The notes under the pieces were generated by a model. That model did not search any database. It saw nothing but the letters and a program-made list of their open reading frames with translations, and was not told the origin of the DNA. Below are positions 19,161 to 25,990 of a stretch of DNA of 27,502 bases, piece after piece. Made by a program: the position numbers and the translations under genes. The DNA lies in the NCBI GenBank assembly GCA_945869365.1, contig CAMBOW010000012.1, positions 1 through 27,502 on the forward strand, given 5' to 3'. Position 1 is the first letter of the stretch, and each line of letters starts with the position of its first letter. Source of the stretch: Flavobacterium psychrophilum. Lineage in GTDB: Bacteria; Bacteroidota; Bacteroidia; Flavobacteriales; Flavobacteriaceae.

Positions 19161-20409
19161 TTAAACGCTTTTTTTTGCGCCATAGCAAAATCCATTGCCC
19201 CAATAATAGTATGGCAAAAGGGTAAATCACCAGATGAAATCGATCACCTTGGCTACACGAAACACCCGATAAAACAACGGTATAAAACAAAACTACACTG
19301 GTCATGACTGCAGTTTTTCTGGCGTGCTTGTATCGAACTATTGTATACAGGGCTAAAATCAATCCAATGCTGGTAAAAAATCGGTTTTGCCATTTAGAAA
19401 CCGAAAACAAAAATGACTTACTTCCTTCAAAATAAGTGGTCTGATTTCGGTTCTCACAATCTTGTATGTAGGGACTACCAGAAATGGTGTTGTCCCATAC
19501 ATTAGAGCAATACGCTTTAAAAAAATTTAGGGTATTGTGGGTGAGTTGCTGTTTAAAATCGGCGGCAGCAATCACTTTGCGTTCGGGCAACGAAAACTGA
19601 TGCAAATAGGCCGCACGCTCGTTATTCATTTGGTGGTATGGCACGTCTTCATGGTAGCAAACTGCTTTGGTACATAAATAATTGTGGTAGGTAATCCCGT
19701 CAATATAACTGAGTGTAGCATTGCCAAACTGGGCTTTCATACCCATTAGCTGCAAGGCAATCAAGGCCATTGCCCCATAAATAATCCAAGTGCTTTTGCT
19801 TTTTCGGTGCTGGTAAATAATCTTGATGGTATAGACCAACACAAGAACAGCCAAAAATTTGGAACCGGGTTTCACCAACATCGAAAACAACAATACACTA
19901 AGACCGATCGATAAAAAAAGATAGCGCTTGCTGTTTTGGTAACGATCCCAAAAAAACAAAAACAACAACATTAAAAAAGTGTAACTATTTTCGGTGAGCA
20001 AATGAAAGCAAATGGATGCCGGTCCTACGCAAAGTAAAAAAACCAGCGCAAATAGGAATGCCAAATTCGTCGCTATTTGTTGTTTTAGCATTGTAAAAAT
20101 CAAGACCGCTGAACCCAACCAGCACGCTACATTCACATAAAAACTCCAACCAAAAATAGCAGTACCCTCTGCCCCAAATACATACGGTAATCCGCTGATG
20201 AAGGCCATGCCAATCGGGCGATAACAATGGCCCCGTAGCTTTACAAATAAATCGGTGGCGGCATCAAAGTAACTGAATGAATCCGGGTAGATAAAGGTTT
20301 GATCCGAAAGTTGCAGCAATCCATTGAGTATACCCATCCAGGCAATTCCAAAGGCAATAATGAGCAGGTGAAAACGGGAATTGTAAAGAAAATTGATCAG
20401 GTGCTTCAT
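19087..20409 (-). CDS. Polytopic GT-C-type glycosyltransferase (GT39/ArnT-like)
   Basis: The product has 440 residues with about ten hydrophobic segments, the first at about 12-34. After the first segment comes Y-P-D-S-F-S-Y-F-D (Asp43), then R-G-H-C-Y-R-P (59-65), and near the C-terminus Q-G-D-R-F-H-L-V-I-Y-P. This is the layout of GT-C enzymes that use polyprenyl-phosphate sugars at the periplasmic face of the membrane. The donor was probably made by a GT2 such as the one encoded divergently at 20479. The last 25 or so codons run antisense into ftsE (74-bp overlap). This depends on an A8 run (minus strand, 19176-19169): a change of one base either way would end the protein at a stop inside the palindrome, so the true end may be about 19161. 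A -7 box lies only about 6 nt before the ATG. Confidence 0.75.
   Translation of the reverse strand: MKHLINFLYNSRFHLLIIAFGIAWMGILNGLLQLSDQTFIYPDSFSYFDAATDLFVKLRGHCYRPIGMAFISGLPYVFGAEGTAIFGWSFYVNVACWLGSAVLIFTMLKQQIATNLAFLFALVFLLCVGPASICFHLLTENSYTFLMLLFLFFWDRYQNSKRYLFLSIGLSVLLFSMLVKPGSKFLAVLVLVYTIKIIYQHRKSKSTWIIYGAMALIALQLMGMKAQFGNATLSYIDGITYHNYLCTKAVCYHEDVPYHQMNNERAAYLHQFSLPERKVIAAADFKQQLTHNTLNFFKAYCSNVWDNTISGSPYIQDCENRNQTTYFEGSKSFLFSVSKWQNRFFTSIGLILALYTIVRYKHARKTAVMTSVVLFYTVVLSGVSCSQGDRFHLVIYPFAILLLGQWILLWRKKKRLIKRFSELLQIFFGLHISGFSTGTS
19149..19176 (+). terminator. Terminator palindrome spanning the ftsE stop codon
   Basis: This is a perfect inverted repeat with 12-bp arms (AAAAGCGTTTAA, 19149-19160, and its complement, 19161-19172), followed by T to 19176 (eight T in total). 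The ftsE TAA (19158-19160) forms the inner end of the left arm. It works best for ftsE; on the minus strand only four T follow, and there it lies within the reading frame of the opposing glycosyltransferase gene. Confidence 0.8.
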
Positions 20410-20414
20410 GTAAA

Positions 20415-20422
20415 CAAATGTA
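20415..20422 (-). promoter_or_regulatory. Putative -7 box before the GT-C gene (TACATTTG)
   Basis: TACATTTG on the minus strand ends 5 nt before the ATG at 20409. If used, the transcript would begin at or next to the start codon (a leaderless or nearly leaderless mRNA). No -33 TTG is seen. Confidence 0.35.
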
Positions 20423-20431
20423 TCAATTTAA

Positions 20432-20461
20432 TTGATTTTTGAAAATAGAACAGTAGTTTTG
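20432..20461 (+). promoter_or_regulatory. Putative promoter of the GT2 gene at 20479
   Basis: TTG at 20432-20434, a 19-nt spacer and TAGTTTTG at 20454-20461 make one of the best matches to the flavobacterial promoter consensus in the window. The start point would be near 20468 and the leader about 11 nt. Confidence 0.6.
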
Positions 20462-20478
20462 TCTCCAAGCCAATTGTA

Positions 20479-21204
20479 ATGAATAGAACAGAATTTAAAA
20501 CCCTCTCCATACTAATCCCTGTCTACAACGAGGGACCTACGGTGCATTTGATTCTAGATAAAGTCACTGCGGTTGAACTTCCCAATGGGATTCAAAAAGA
20601 AATTATACTAATAAACGATTGCTCGACCGATGATACCGAAGCGGCCATCGCTCGTTATCAAGCGGCCCATCCCACACAACTGCTGCAGTATGTTGCCCAC
20701 AGTATAAACAAGGGAAAAGGCGCAGCCATTCATACTGGAATTGCCTTGGCAACTGGTCAATATACCTTAATTCAAGATGCCGATTTAGAATACGACCCCA
20801 ACGAATATATTGTTTTGCTCAAGCCTCTACTGGATGGTTTTGCCGATGTAGTTTACGGTTCTCGTTTTATGGGAGGCAATGCGCACCGGGTGTTGTTTTT
20901 TTGGCACACCATTGGCAATAAATTTCTAACCACCTTGTCAAATGTGTTTACCAATTTGAATTTGACTGATATGGAAACCTGCTACAAACTCTTTGATACA
21001 GGCATGTTAAAATCCCTTTCGCTTCAAGAAAAGAGATTTGGTTTTGAGCCCGAAGTGACTGCCAAAATTGCCAAGATTAAAAAAGTGCGCATTTATGAAG
21101 TGGGCATTTCCTACTACGGACGCACCTATGAGGAAGGAAAAAAAATCAATTGGAAAGATGGCTTTCGCGCCATTTACTGCATTATTCGATACGGCTGTTG
21201 CTAA
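20479..21204 (+). CDS. Family 2 glycosyltransferase, dolichol/polyprenyl-phosphate type
   Basis: This GT-A fold enzyme of 241 residues lacks C-terminal membrane segments. It opens with L-S-I-L-I-P-V-Y-N-E-G, then I-N-D-C-S-T-D-D-T, the metal-binding Q-D-A-D-L-E-Y-D-P, and V-Y-G-S-R-F. The block D-M-E-T-C-Y-K-L-F is typical of the DPM1/GtrB-like branch, which moves a sugar from a nucleotide donor to polyprenyl phosphate at the cytoplasmic face. Its product could feed the GT-C enzyme encoded divergently next to it (inference from family roles and adjacency). The gene ends directly against the stop codon of the opposing GT4 gene (TAA at 21202-21204, then TTA). Confidence 0.9.
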   Translation: MNRTEFKTLSILIPVYNEGPTVHLILDKVTAVELPNGIQKEIILINDCSTDDTEAAIARYQAAHPTQLLQYVAHSINKGKGAAIHTGIALATGQYTLIQDADLEYDPNEYIVLLKPLLDGFADVVYGSRFMGGNAHRVLFFWHTIGNKFLTTLSNVFTNLNLTDMETCYKLFDTGMLKSLSLQEKRFGFEPEVTAKIAKIKKVRIYEVGISYYGRTYEEGKKINWKDGFRAIYCIIRYGCC

Positions 21205-22332
21205 TTAGCTAGCCAAATAATCTAAAATTTTTTGAGCGTTTTTTACATCTGATAAAAGGGTTTCGGCTACTTGTTGGCGCTGCTCTTGAATTTCGGGCGT
21301 GAAATCAACAAAACGCAATTCTTCGATGGCCGATTTAAATTCGTCTGGCGTTGAAGCTAGTGTGCACAAAGCCAGTATTTCAGGATCATCAACCATGTTT
21401 TTATTTATGAGGCAATGCCTGCTTTTAAACAACGAATTGATGGTTTTGAGTTTGGTCCCCGATTGTTGAAACGATAACATCACATTTACCTGGGCCGAGG
21501 ACAATAAGGTATCCAACTGATTTTGCGACTTCAACGGTACATAGGTGATCGACGGGATGTTTTTGATAAGTTTTTGCACATAAGAAGCCGCTTTACTAGA
21601 AGCAATTATCAAGTTGTAATTGGGAATTTTGGCAAAGACATCAACCAAAAAAGCAACGGCCTTGCGGTTATCAGACATGCGCAAATCACCGTGGTAAAAA
21701 GCAAAATCACCAAAATCGGTAAGTTTTGAAAAACGGGAATTGCCATGAAAAACGGGGACATATTCCCCATTGCCAAACTGCTCTTGCACATAGGCCTGTT
21801 CGAAATGTGACAAGGTAAACACCCGATCAAATTTTGCCAAAACAGCTTGGTAAGTAGCGTATTTCTTAGCCTCACGCTCAAACAACAGGCGTTTCCAAAA
21901 CCGGGTTTCGCTCTGTGCCAAACCGCTGTAATAATTGGACTCGATATTGTGCAAGCGCAGCATTTTTTTTCGATTGGGGAAGGCGTGTTGCTGCAATACA
22001 AAACTTGACTGTAGCCCTTCGCACAAAATTGGGGCGTCAATCGCCTCTAAATTTTTATACAATTGCTTGCTGTATCGAGTCACCACCGAAAAAGGATAGC
22101 GGGAAAATAGCTTGAAAAACTTGAACTTTCTGGGATAAACATATACAGCTTCACAAATGGAATGTAAGGCGGTAAGATCTGGGGTTTTTTCGTCGATAAA
22201 ACAATGAAAATGGATTTTAGTCCCAAGTGCATGTAAGGTTTTTACTTTGTAGTACACATCAATTACACCTCCGTAAACTGGCGGATAGGGATTTTGAAAA
22301 CAAACGATATGCAAGGTTTGAATGGCTTTCAT
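21205..22332 (-). CDS. GT4-like glycosyltransferase (GT-B fold)
   Basis: The product has 375 residues from the chosen ATG at 22332 (378 if the ATG at 22341 is used). The N-terminus T-L-H-I-V-C-F-Q-N-P-Y-P-P-V-Y-G-G-V is the nucleotide-binding loop of GT4-type enzymes. A second Rossmann domain follows (F-Y-H-G-D-L-R ... D-V-F-A-K-I-P-N-Y-N-L-I-I-A-S-S). The usual GT4 E-x7-E motif is not obvious, and the region around S-F-Q-Q-S-G-T-K-L-K-T-I-N-S-L may replace it, so this is a divergent member. It probably adds a sugar to a surface polysaccharide; donor and acceptor are unknown. I prefer the ATG at 22332 because a TATTTTTG -7 box (22346-22339) overlaps the upstream ATG. No membrane segment is seen. 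Confidence 0.8.
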   Translation of the reverse strand: MKAIQTLHIVCFQNPYPPVYGGVIDVYYKVKTLHALGTKIHFHCFIDEKTPDLTALHSICEAVYVYPRKFKFFKLFSRYPFSVVTRYSKQLYKNLEAIDAPILCEGLQSSFVLQQHAFPNRKKMLRLHNIESNYYSGLAQSETRFWKRLLFEREAKKYATYQAVLAKFDRVFTLSHFEQAYVQEQFGNGEYVPVFHGNSRFSKLTDFGDFAFYHGDLRMSDNRKAVAFLVDVFAKIPNYNLIIASSKAASYVQKLIKNIPSITYVPLKSQNQLDTLLSSAQVNVMLSFQQSGTKLKTINSLFKSRHCLINKNMVDDPEILALCTLASTPDEFKSAIEELRFVDFTPEIQEQRQQVAETLLSDVKNAQKILDYLAS

Positions 22333-22338
22333 AGGCTG

Positions 22339-22355
22339 CAAAAATAATATATTTG
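22339..22355. promoter_or_regulatory. Back-to-back divergent -7 boxes between two glycosyltransferase genes
   Basis: TATTTTTG on the minus strand (22346-22339) and TATATTTG on the plus strand (22348-22355) point away from each other with one base between. The minus box would start transcription at about 22332, the ATG of the GT4 gene. The plus box is an upstream alternative to the one at 22379. Confidence 0.35.
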
Positions 22356-22378
22356 AACAAAGGAAACGACGAAACGAG

Positions 22379-22386
22379 TATATTTG
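22379..22386 (+). promoter_or_regulatory. Putative -7 box of the GT2 gene at 22403 (TATATTTG)
   Basis: TATATTTG matches TAnnTTTG. A TTG at 22353-22355 lies 23 nt upstream, at the long end of the known spacing. The start would be near 22392, giving a leader of about 11 nt. Confidence 0.5.
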
Positions 22387-22402
22387 GGCTTTAATCTTTT
22401 AG

Positions 22403-23329
22403 ATGGCTTTTTTTTCTGTAATCATTTCGGTATACAACAAAGAACGTTTTCTTGAAAAAACGATCAATAGTGTGTTGAATCAATCGTTTACCAACTTTGA
22501 GTTGCTAATCATCAACGACGGATCTACCGATAACAGCCTGGCGCTACTCAACCAATTTACCGACGAACGCATAAAACTCATTAGCCAAACCAACCAAGGT
22601 GTATCAGCCGCAAGAAACTTAGGCATTAAAGAAGCCAAAGCGCCCTACATTGCCTTTTTGGACGCCGATGATTTGTGGGAATCCGATCACTTGGAAACCA
22701 TGCACAACTACTGCATACAATTTCCTGACCAATCACTTTTTAATACGGCCAAATCCATCGATACGGGCCATCAGCAAATTCCAGCACACTATGCATTTCC
22801 TAAAACAGACGATTTTGAATTGGTTAATTTTTTTGAAGCCAGCGGCATAGAACCAGTCCTTTGGACCTCGAGTGTGGTGATCAAAAAAACTGCATTGGAT
22901 AAAGTGGGCGTTTTTGATACTGGAATCAAAAGCGGGCAAGACTTGGATTTATGGATCCGATTGGGCCTGCAATTTCCGGTGGTGTTCATTTGGCATCGCA
23001 CGGCACGCTATACGTATGATGCCCAAAGCTTATCCAAACAAACGGATTTGACACCCAAAAAAATGAATTTTTCAACCTATGCCGAATGGGAAATAAAAAA
23101 TCCTGCCTTAAAACGCTATTTGGATTGGAATCGCTATTCCTTGGGAATAAAATCAAAATTACGCGGCGATTGGGCGTATTACCAAGAAATGAAAAAGGGA
23201 ATTGAGTTTGAAAATTTGTCCATCAAAAAACGCGTGTTGTTTGCGCTTCCAGCTTGGGTTTTGCGCGGATTAGTTAGATTGCAACCGCTTTTGATTGCCT
23301 TAGGATTGCGACGCACTTTGTTTAAATAA
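22403..23329 (+). CDS. Family 2 glycosyltransferase
   Basis: The product has 308 residues and a classic GT2 layout: F-S-V-I-I-S-V-Y-N-K at the N-terminus, I-I-N-D-G-S-T-D-N-S, G-V-S-A-A-R-N-L-G, the DxD metal site F-L-D-A-D-D-L-W, and the acceptor-side motif S-G-Q-D-L-D-L-W-I-R. It acts at the cytoplasmic face, adding sugars from nucleotide donors during polysaccharide or O-antigen assembly. The C-terminal 40 residues are basic and hydrophobic (K-K-R-V-L-F-A-L-P-A-W-V-L-R-G-L-V-R), suggesting membrane attachment by an amphipathic helix. Its 3' end overlaps the opposing fdtA-like gene by 30 bp. Sugar specificity cannot be predicted. Confidence 0.9.
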   Translation: MAFFSVIISVYNKERFLEKTINSVLNQSFTNFELLIINDGSTDNSLALLNQFTDERIKLISQTNQGVSAARNLGIKEAKAPYIAFLDADDLWESDHLETMHNYCIQFPDQSLFNTAKSIDTGHQQIPAHYAFPKTDDFELVNFFEASGIEPVLWTSSVVIKKTALDKVGVFDTGIKSGQDLDLWIRLGLQFPVVFIWHRTARYTYDAQSLSKQTDLTPKKMNFSTYAEWEIKNPALKRYLDWNRYSLGIKSKLRGDWAYYQEMKKGIEFENLSIKKRVLFALPAWVLRGLVRLQPLLIALGLRRTLFK

Positions 23330-23722
23330 CTCAAATTCGGCATAGGTGCGAATGTAATCGGCTTCGTCAAATTCACCAGAGGCCAAAACCAAACAAACGG
23401 ATCCCGACGAGAAACTGTGCAATTCGCGCCAAATTCCGGTGGGAATTAACAAACCCGAATTGGGCAACGACAATCGAACCGTTTTTTCATCCTGACCATC
23501 CTTCAATAACACTTCAAAACTGCCACTCAACGCAATCAATACTTCAGATTGATGAATGTGGGCATGTCCTCCTCGCGCTGCACCGCTGGGTACATCATAC
23601 AAATAATATACGCGTTTGAGCGCAAAAGGCACCGTATTTCCCTCTACCACCGAAAGATTGCCTCGGGTATCGTGAATTTTGGGGATATCGAGCAGTTGAA
23701 CCTGATTAATCGTGTTTTTCAT
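23300..23722 (-). CDS. fdtA: FdtA/QdtA-type dTDP-4-oxo-6-deoxyglucose ketoisomerase
   Basis: This cupin of 140 residues belongs to the FdtA/QdtA (WxcM-like) family. It contains D-T-R-G-N-L-S-V-V-E, then L-K-R-V-Y-Y-L-Y-D-V-P, and R-G-G-H-A-H with His53 and His55, the histidine pair that acts in catalysis in this family. The enzyme moves the keto group of dTDP-4-keto-6-deoxyglucose from C4 to C3, leading to 3-amino-3,6-dideoxyhexoses such as Fuc3NAc or Qui3NAc; which epimer is formed cannot be read from sequence. No aminotransferase, acetyltransferase or rml gene is in the window, so the pathway must be completed elsewhere. The start overlaps the upstream GT4 gene by 17 bp (translational coupling likely) and the stop overlaps the opposing GT2 by 30 bp. 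Confidence 0.85.
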   Translation of the reverse strand: MKNTINQVQLLDIPKIHDTRGNLSVVEGNTVPFALKRVYYLYDVPSGAARGGHAHIHQSEVLIALSGSFEVLLKDGQDEKTVRLSLPNSGLLIPTGIWRELHSFSSGSVCLVLASGEFDEADYIRTYAEFELFKQSASQS

Positions 23723-24806
23723 AACTAGTTTGTAGCAAATTGTTCCAATCTGAACAGATGGAATCCAAAGATAAATGTTCTATGCTTTTTTGGGCATTCT
23801 TTTTGCAATTTTCATACAAAGCCTCATTTGTGTTGAGCTCATGCAGTGCATCGGCCAAGGCTTGCACGTTATGATTGGGTACTAAAATTCCGTTTTCGCC
23901 CGATTGAATTAATTCGGAGGGACCAGACAGGCAATCAACCGAAACAACTGGAACGCCAAGAGCCAAGGATTCTACGATGGACATTGGAAAGCCCTCATAA
24001 TGACTCGTTAGTACGGTAAATTTGGCTTGGTGGATAACCGAAAATGGCGCTTGTTCAAAAGGCATGAGTTCAACGTATTCGTCGAGTTGAAGCTGATTGA
24101 TATAGGATGAAATTGCAATTTTGTCTGGACCATCTCCCATGATTTTGAGTAACACACCCTGCTGATGAATTCCGGAAAGCTTGAAGGCTTCCAAAAGCAA
24201 GTTGATGTTTTTGACGGCATTGTTCAATCGACCAAAAAACAAAATATAGGGTTTCTCGGTTGTAGAATCTGCAGGCATTTTTGCAGGCAACTCGGGAATG
24301 CTGTTGTAGATGGTTTGCACGCGATCAAATCCATACTTGGTTTTCATTCGCTCGGCAATTGCTTTGGATACCGCCACAAACTGAGTTGAGTTTCTGTATA
24401 ACAAATGGGCCAACAAAGCCGATTTGGGCAAATAATTCTCAAGCCTGTAGCTGTGCAGTAAGTAAATGACTTTGCGGTTGTGATAGACCCAGTTGTAAAA
24501 AACTTCTTTCCAAAAATTTGGACGCGTTCGGTTGTCTATCACCACCGAAATTTGTTGGTCTTGTAAATACCGTTTCAGGCGAATGGCTTTGCTGCCTTTG
24601 CGCAACCAAGAGCTTTGCTTCTCTTCGATACCCAAATTGAACAATTGGCCAGAATAGGCATAATCTATCGCGTTATTGATGGTAATGAGGTGTACTTCAT
24701 AACCCAAATGGGTGAATATAAAACTTAAATTGGCTGCCACGCGCTCGGCTCCACCTTTGGCCAAGGTGATTGTCACGATTGCTATTTTCTGAGGAGCAGT
24801 AGCCAT
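23706..24806 (-). CDS. GT4 family glycosyltransferase
   Basis: This GT-B enzyme of 366 residues starts with I-A-I-V-T-I-T-L-A-K-G-G-A-E-R-V-A, the GT4 N-terminal signature. The C-terminal domain has I-L-F-F-G-R-L-N-N-A-V-K-N-I, I-M-G-D-G-P-D, and the E-x7-E-type block H-Y-E-G-F-P-M-S-I-V-E-S-L-A-L-G-V-P-V-V typical of retaining transferases. It probably adds a sugar to a lipid-linked surface glycan in the cytoplasm. The fdtA-like gene downstream overlaps its end by 17 bp, so its donor may be a dTDP-3-amino sugar; this is inferred from adjacency only. Its promoter box overlaps head-on with that of the divergent gene at 24848. Confidence 0.93.
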   Translation of the reverse strand: MATAPQKIAIVTITLAKGGAERVAANLSFIFTHLGYEVHLITINNAIDYAYSGQLFNLGIEEKQSSWLRKGSKAIRLKRYLQDQQISVVIDNRTRPNFWKEVFYNWVYHNRKVIYLLHSYRLENYLPKSALLAHLLYRNSTQFVAVSKAIAERMKTKYGFDRVQTIYNSIPELPAKMPADSTTEKPYILFFGRLNNAVKNINLLLEAFKLSGIHQQGVLLKIMGDGPDKIAISSYINQLQLDEYVELMPFEQAPFSVIHQAKFTVLTSHYEGFPMSIVESLALGVPVVSVDCLSGPSELIQSGENGILVPNHNVQALADALHELNTNEALYENCKKNAQKSIEHLSLDSICSDWNNLLQTSYEKHD

Positions 24807-24823
24807 TGTTGGGTATTTGTAAA

Positions 24824-24840
24824 TATATTTGTCAAATATA
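24824..24840. promoter_or_regulatory. Face-to-face -7 boxes in the 24807-24847 intergenic region
   Basis: A perfect inverted repeat of TATATTTG and CAAATATA is separated by one base (24832). The left copy (24824-24831) is a plus-strand -7 box, about 10 nt leader for the gene at 24848. The right copy (24840-24833) is a minus-strand -7 box, about 20 nt leader for the gene at 24806. The two promoters would fire through each other. -33 elements are not clear on either side. Confidence 0.45.
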
Positions 24841-24847
24841 CTAATAT

Positions 24848-25990
24848 ATGAACATCTTACTCATTGGCGAATACAGCAGGTTGCACAATTCCTTGAAGGA
24901 AGGCCTTCAGTCGTTGGGACACACCGTCGTTCACTTGGGTTTTCAAGACGGATTTAAACACTATCCGGTAGATCTTCCGCTCGAAAAAAAATGGGATTCC
25001 GGCTGGCGCAAAAAATGCAAAGTGGCGTTACTTAAACTCAGTGGGTTTGACATCAGTTCCTACCTTACCTATCGCCAATTTATTCGCCATAAGGAGCAAT
25101 GTCGGAATTTTGATGTGGTGCAGCTGATAAATGAAAACAGTTTTTATTGCCAACCCAAAACCGAACAAAAGATTCTTTCGTATCTATTTGCCCACAACAA
25201 AAACGTTTTTCTGTTGAGCTGTGGTGACGACTATGTAAACGTAACCTATTGCTTTGATCACCCGGAGTATAAATCGGCGGTGCAACCGTATTTGGCAGGG
25301 AAAATTAGTGACAAAATGTTTAATGGTGTTTTGAAATTTAAACAACAAAACTTCAAAGAATTACACGACTATTTGTACCAACACATCCAAGGTGTAATCG
25401 CCACCGATATGGACTATCACCTGCCTTTGCTAGGGCATTCAAAGTATTTAGGTTTACACCCCAATCCGGTGAATATTGATAAGTTAGTCTTTCAACCCCT
25501 AGAAATCAAAGATAAAATTTGTATTTTCTTAGGGATTAATACCCTGAGTTATTATAAAAAAGGCTTGGATGTTTTTGAAGCCGCCATGGCACTCATTAAA
25601 CAAAAATATCCCGAGCAAGTAGAGATTTGCGTAACCACCAATTTGCCCTACGCCGAATACATTACTCACTATGACAAGGCCCATATTATTCTAGATCAGG
25701 CGTATGCACACGACCAAGGCTACAATGCCTTAGAGTCTATGGCCAAAGGAAAAGTGGTGTTTACGGGCGCCGAACCCGAATTTATCCAACACTATAAACT
25801 AACCAATCTGGTAAATTGCAACGCGACAGCCAATATAAATGAACTGATAGAAGCTTTATCTTTTTTAATTGAACATCCTGCCGAACTTATTGCCATTGGT
25901 GCACGGGCGAGAAAATTCATCGAAAAGGAACACCATTACCAACAAATCGCTGCACTTTATTTAGAAACTTGGCAGAATACAAACCGCTAA
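24848..25990 (+). CDS. GT4-like glycosyltransferase (family uncertain)
   Basis: The protein of 380 residues has a GT-B shape. The N-terminal Rossmann start is M-N-I-L-L-I-G-E-Y-S-R-L-H-N-S-L-K-E-G-L. The middle has F-L-L-S-C-G-D-D-Y and the C-terminal domain I-C-I-F-L-G-I-N-T-L-S-Y-Y-K-K-G-L-D. D-Q-A-Y-A-H-D-Q-G-Y-N-A-L-E-S-M-A-K-G-K-V-V-F lies in the position of the GT4 donor-binding loop, with Tyr-Asn-Ala-Leu-Glu in place of the usual second Glu region. Only the C-terminal half is convincingly GT4-like; the N-terminal half is divergent. It ends exactly where the opposing outer-membrane gene ends (TAA at 25988-25990, TTA at 25991). The role is presumably the same surface glycan. Confidence 0.75.
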   Translation: MNILLIGEYSRLHNSLKEGLQSLGHTVVHLGFQDGFKHYPVDLPLEKKWDSGWRKKCKVALLKLSGFDISSYLTYRQFIRHKEQCRNFDVVQLINENSFYCQPKTEQKILSYLFAHNKNVFLLSCGDDYVNVTYCFDHPEYKSAVQPYLAGKISDKMFNGVLKFKQQNFKELHDYLYQHIQGVIATDMDYHLPLLGHSKYLGLHPNPVNIDKLVFQPLEIKDKICIFLGINTLSYYKKGLDVFEAAMALIKQKYPEQVEICVTTNLPYAEYITHYDKAHIILDQAYAHDQGYNALESMAKGKVVFTGAEPEFIQHYKLTNLVNCNATANINELIEALSFLIEHPAELIAIGARARKFIEKEHHYQQIAALYLETWQNTNR

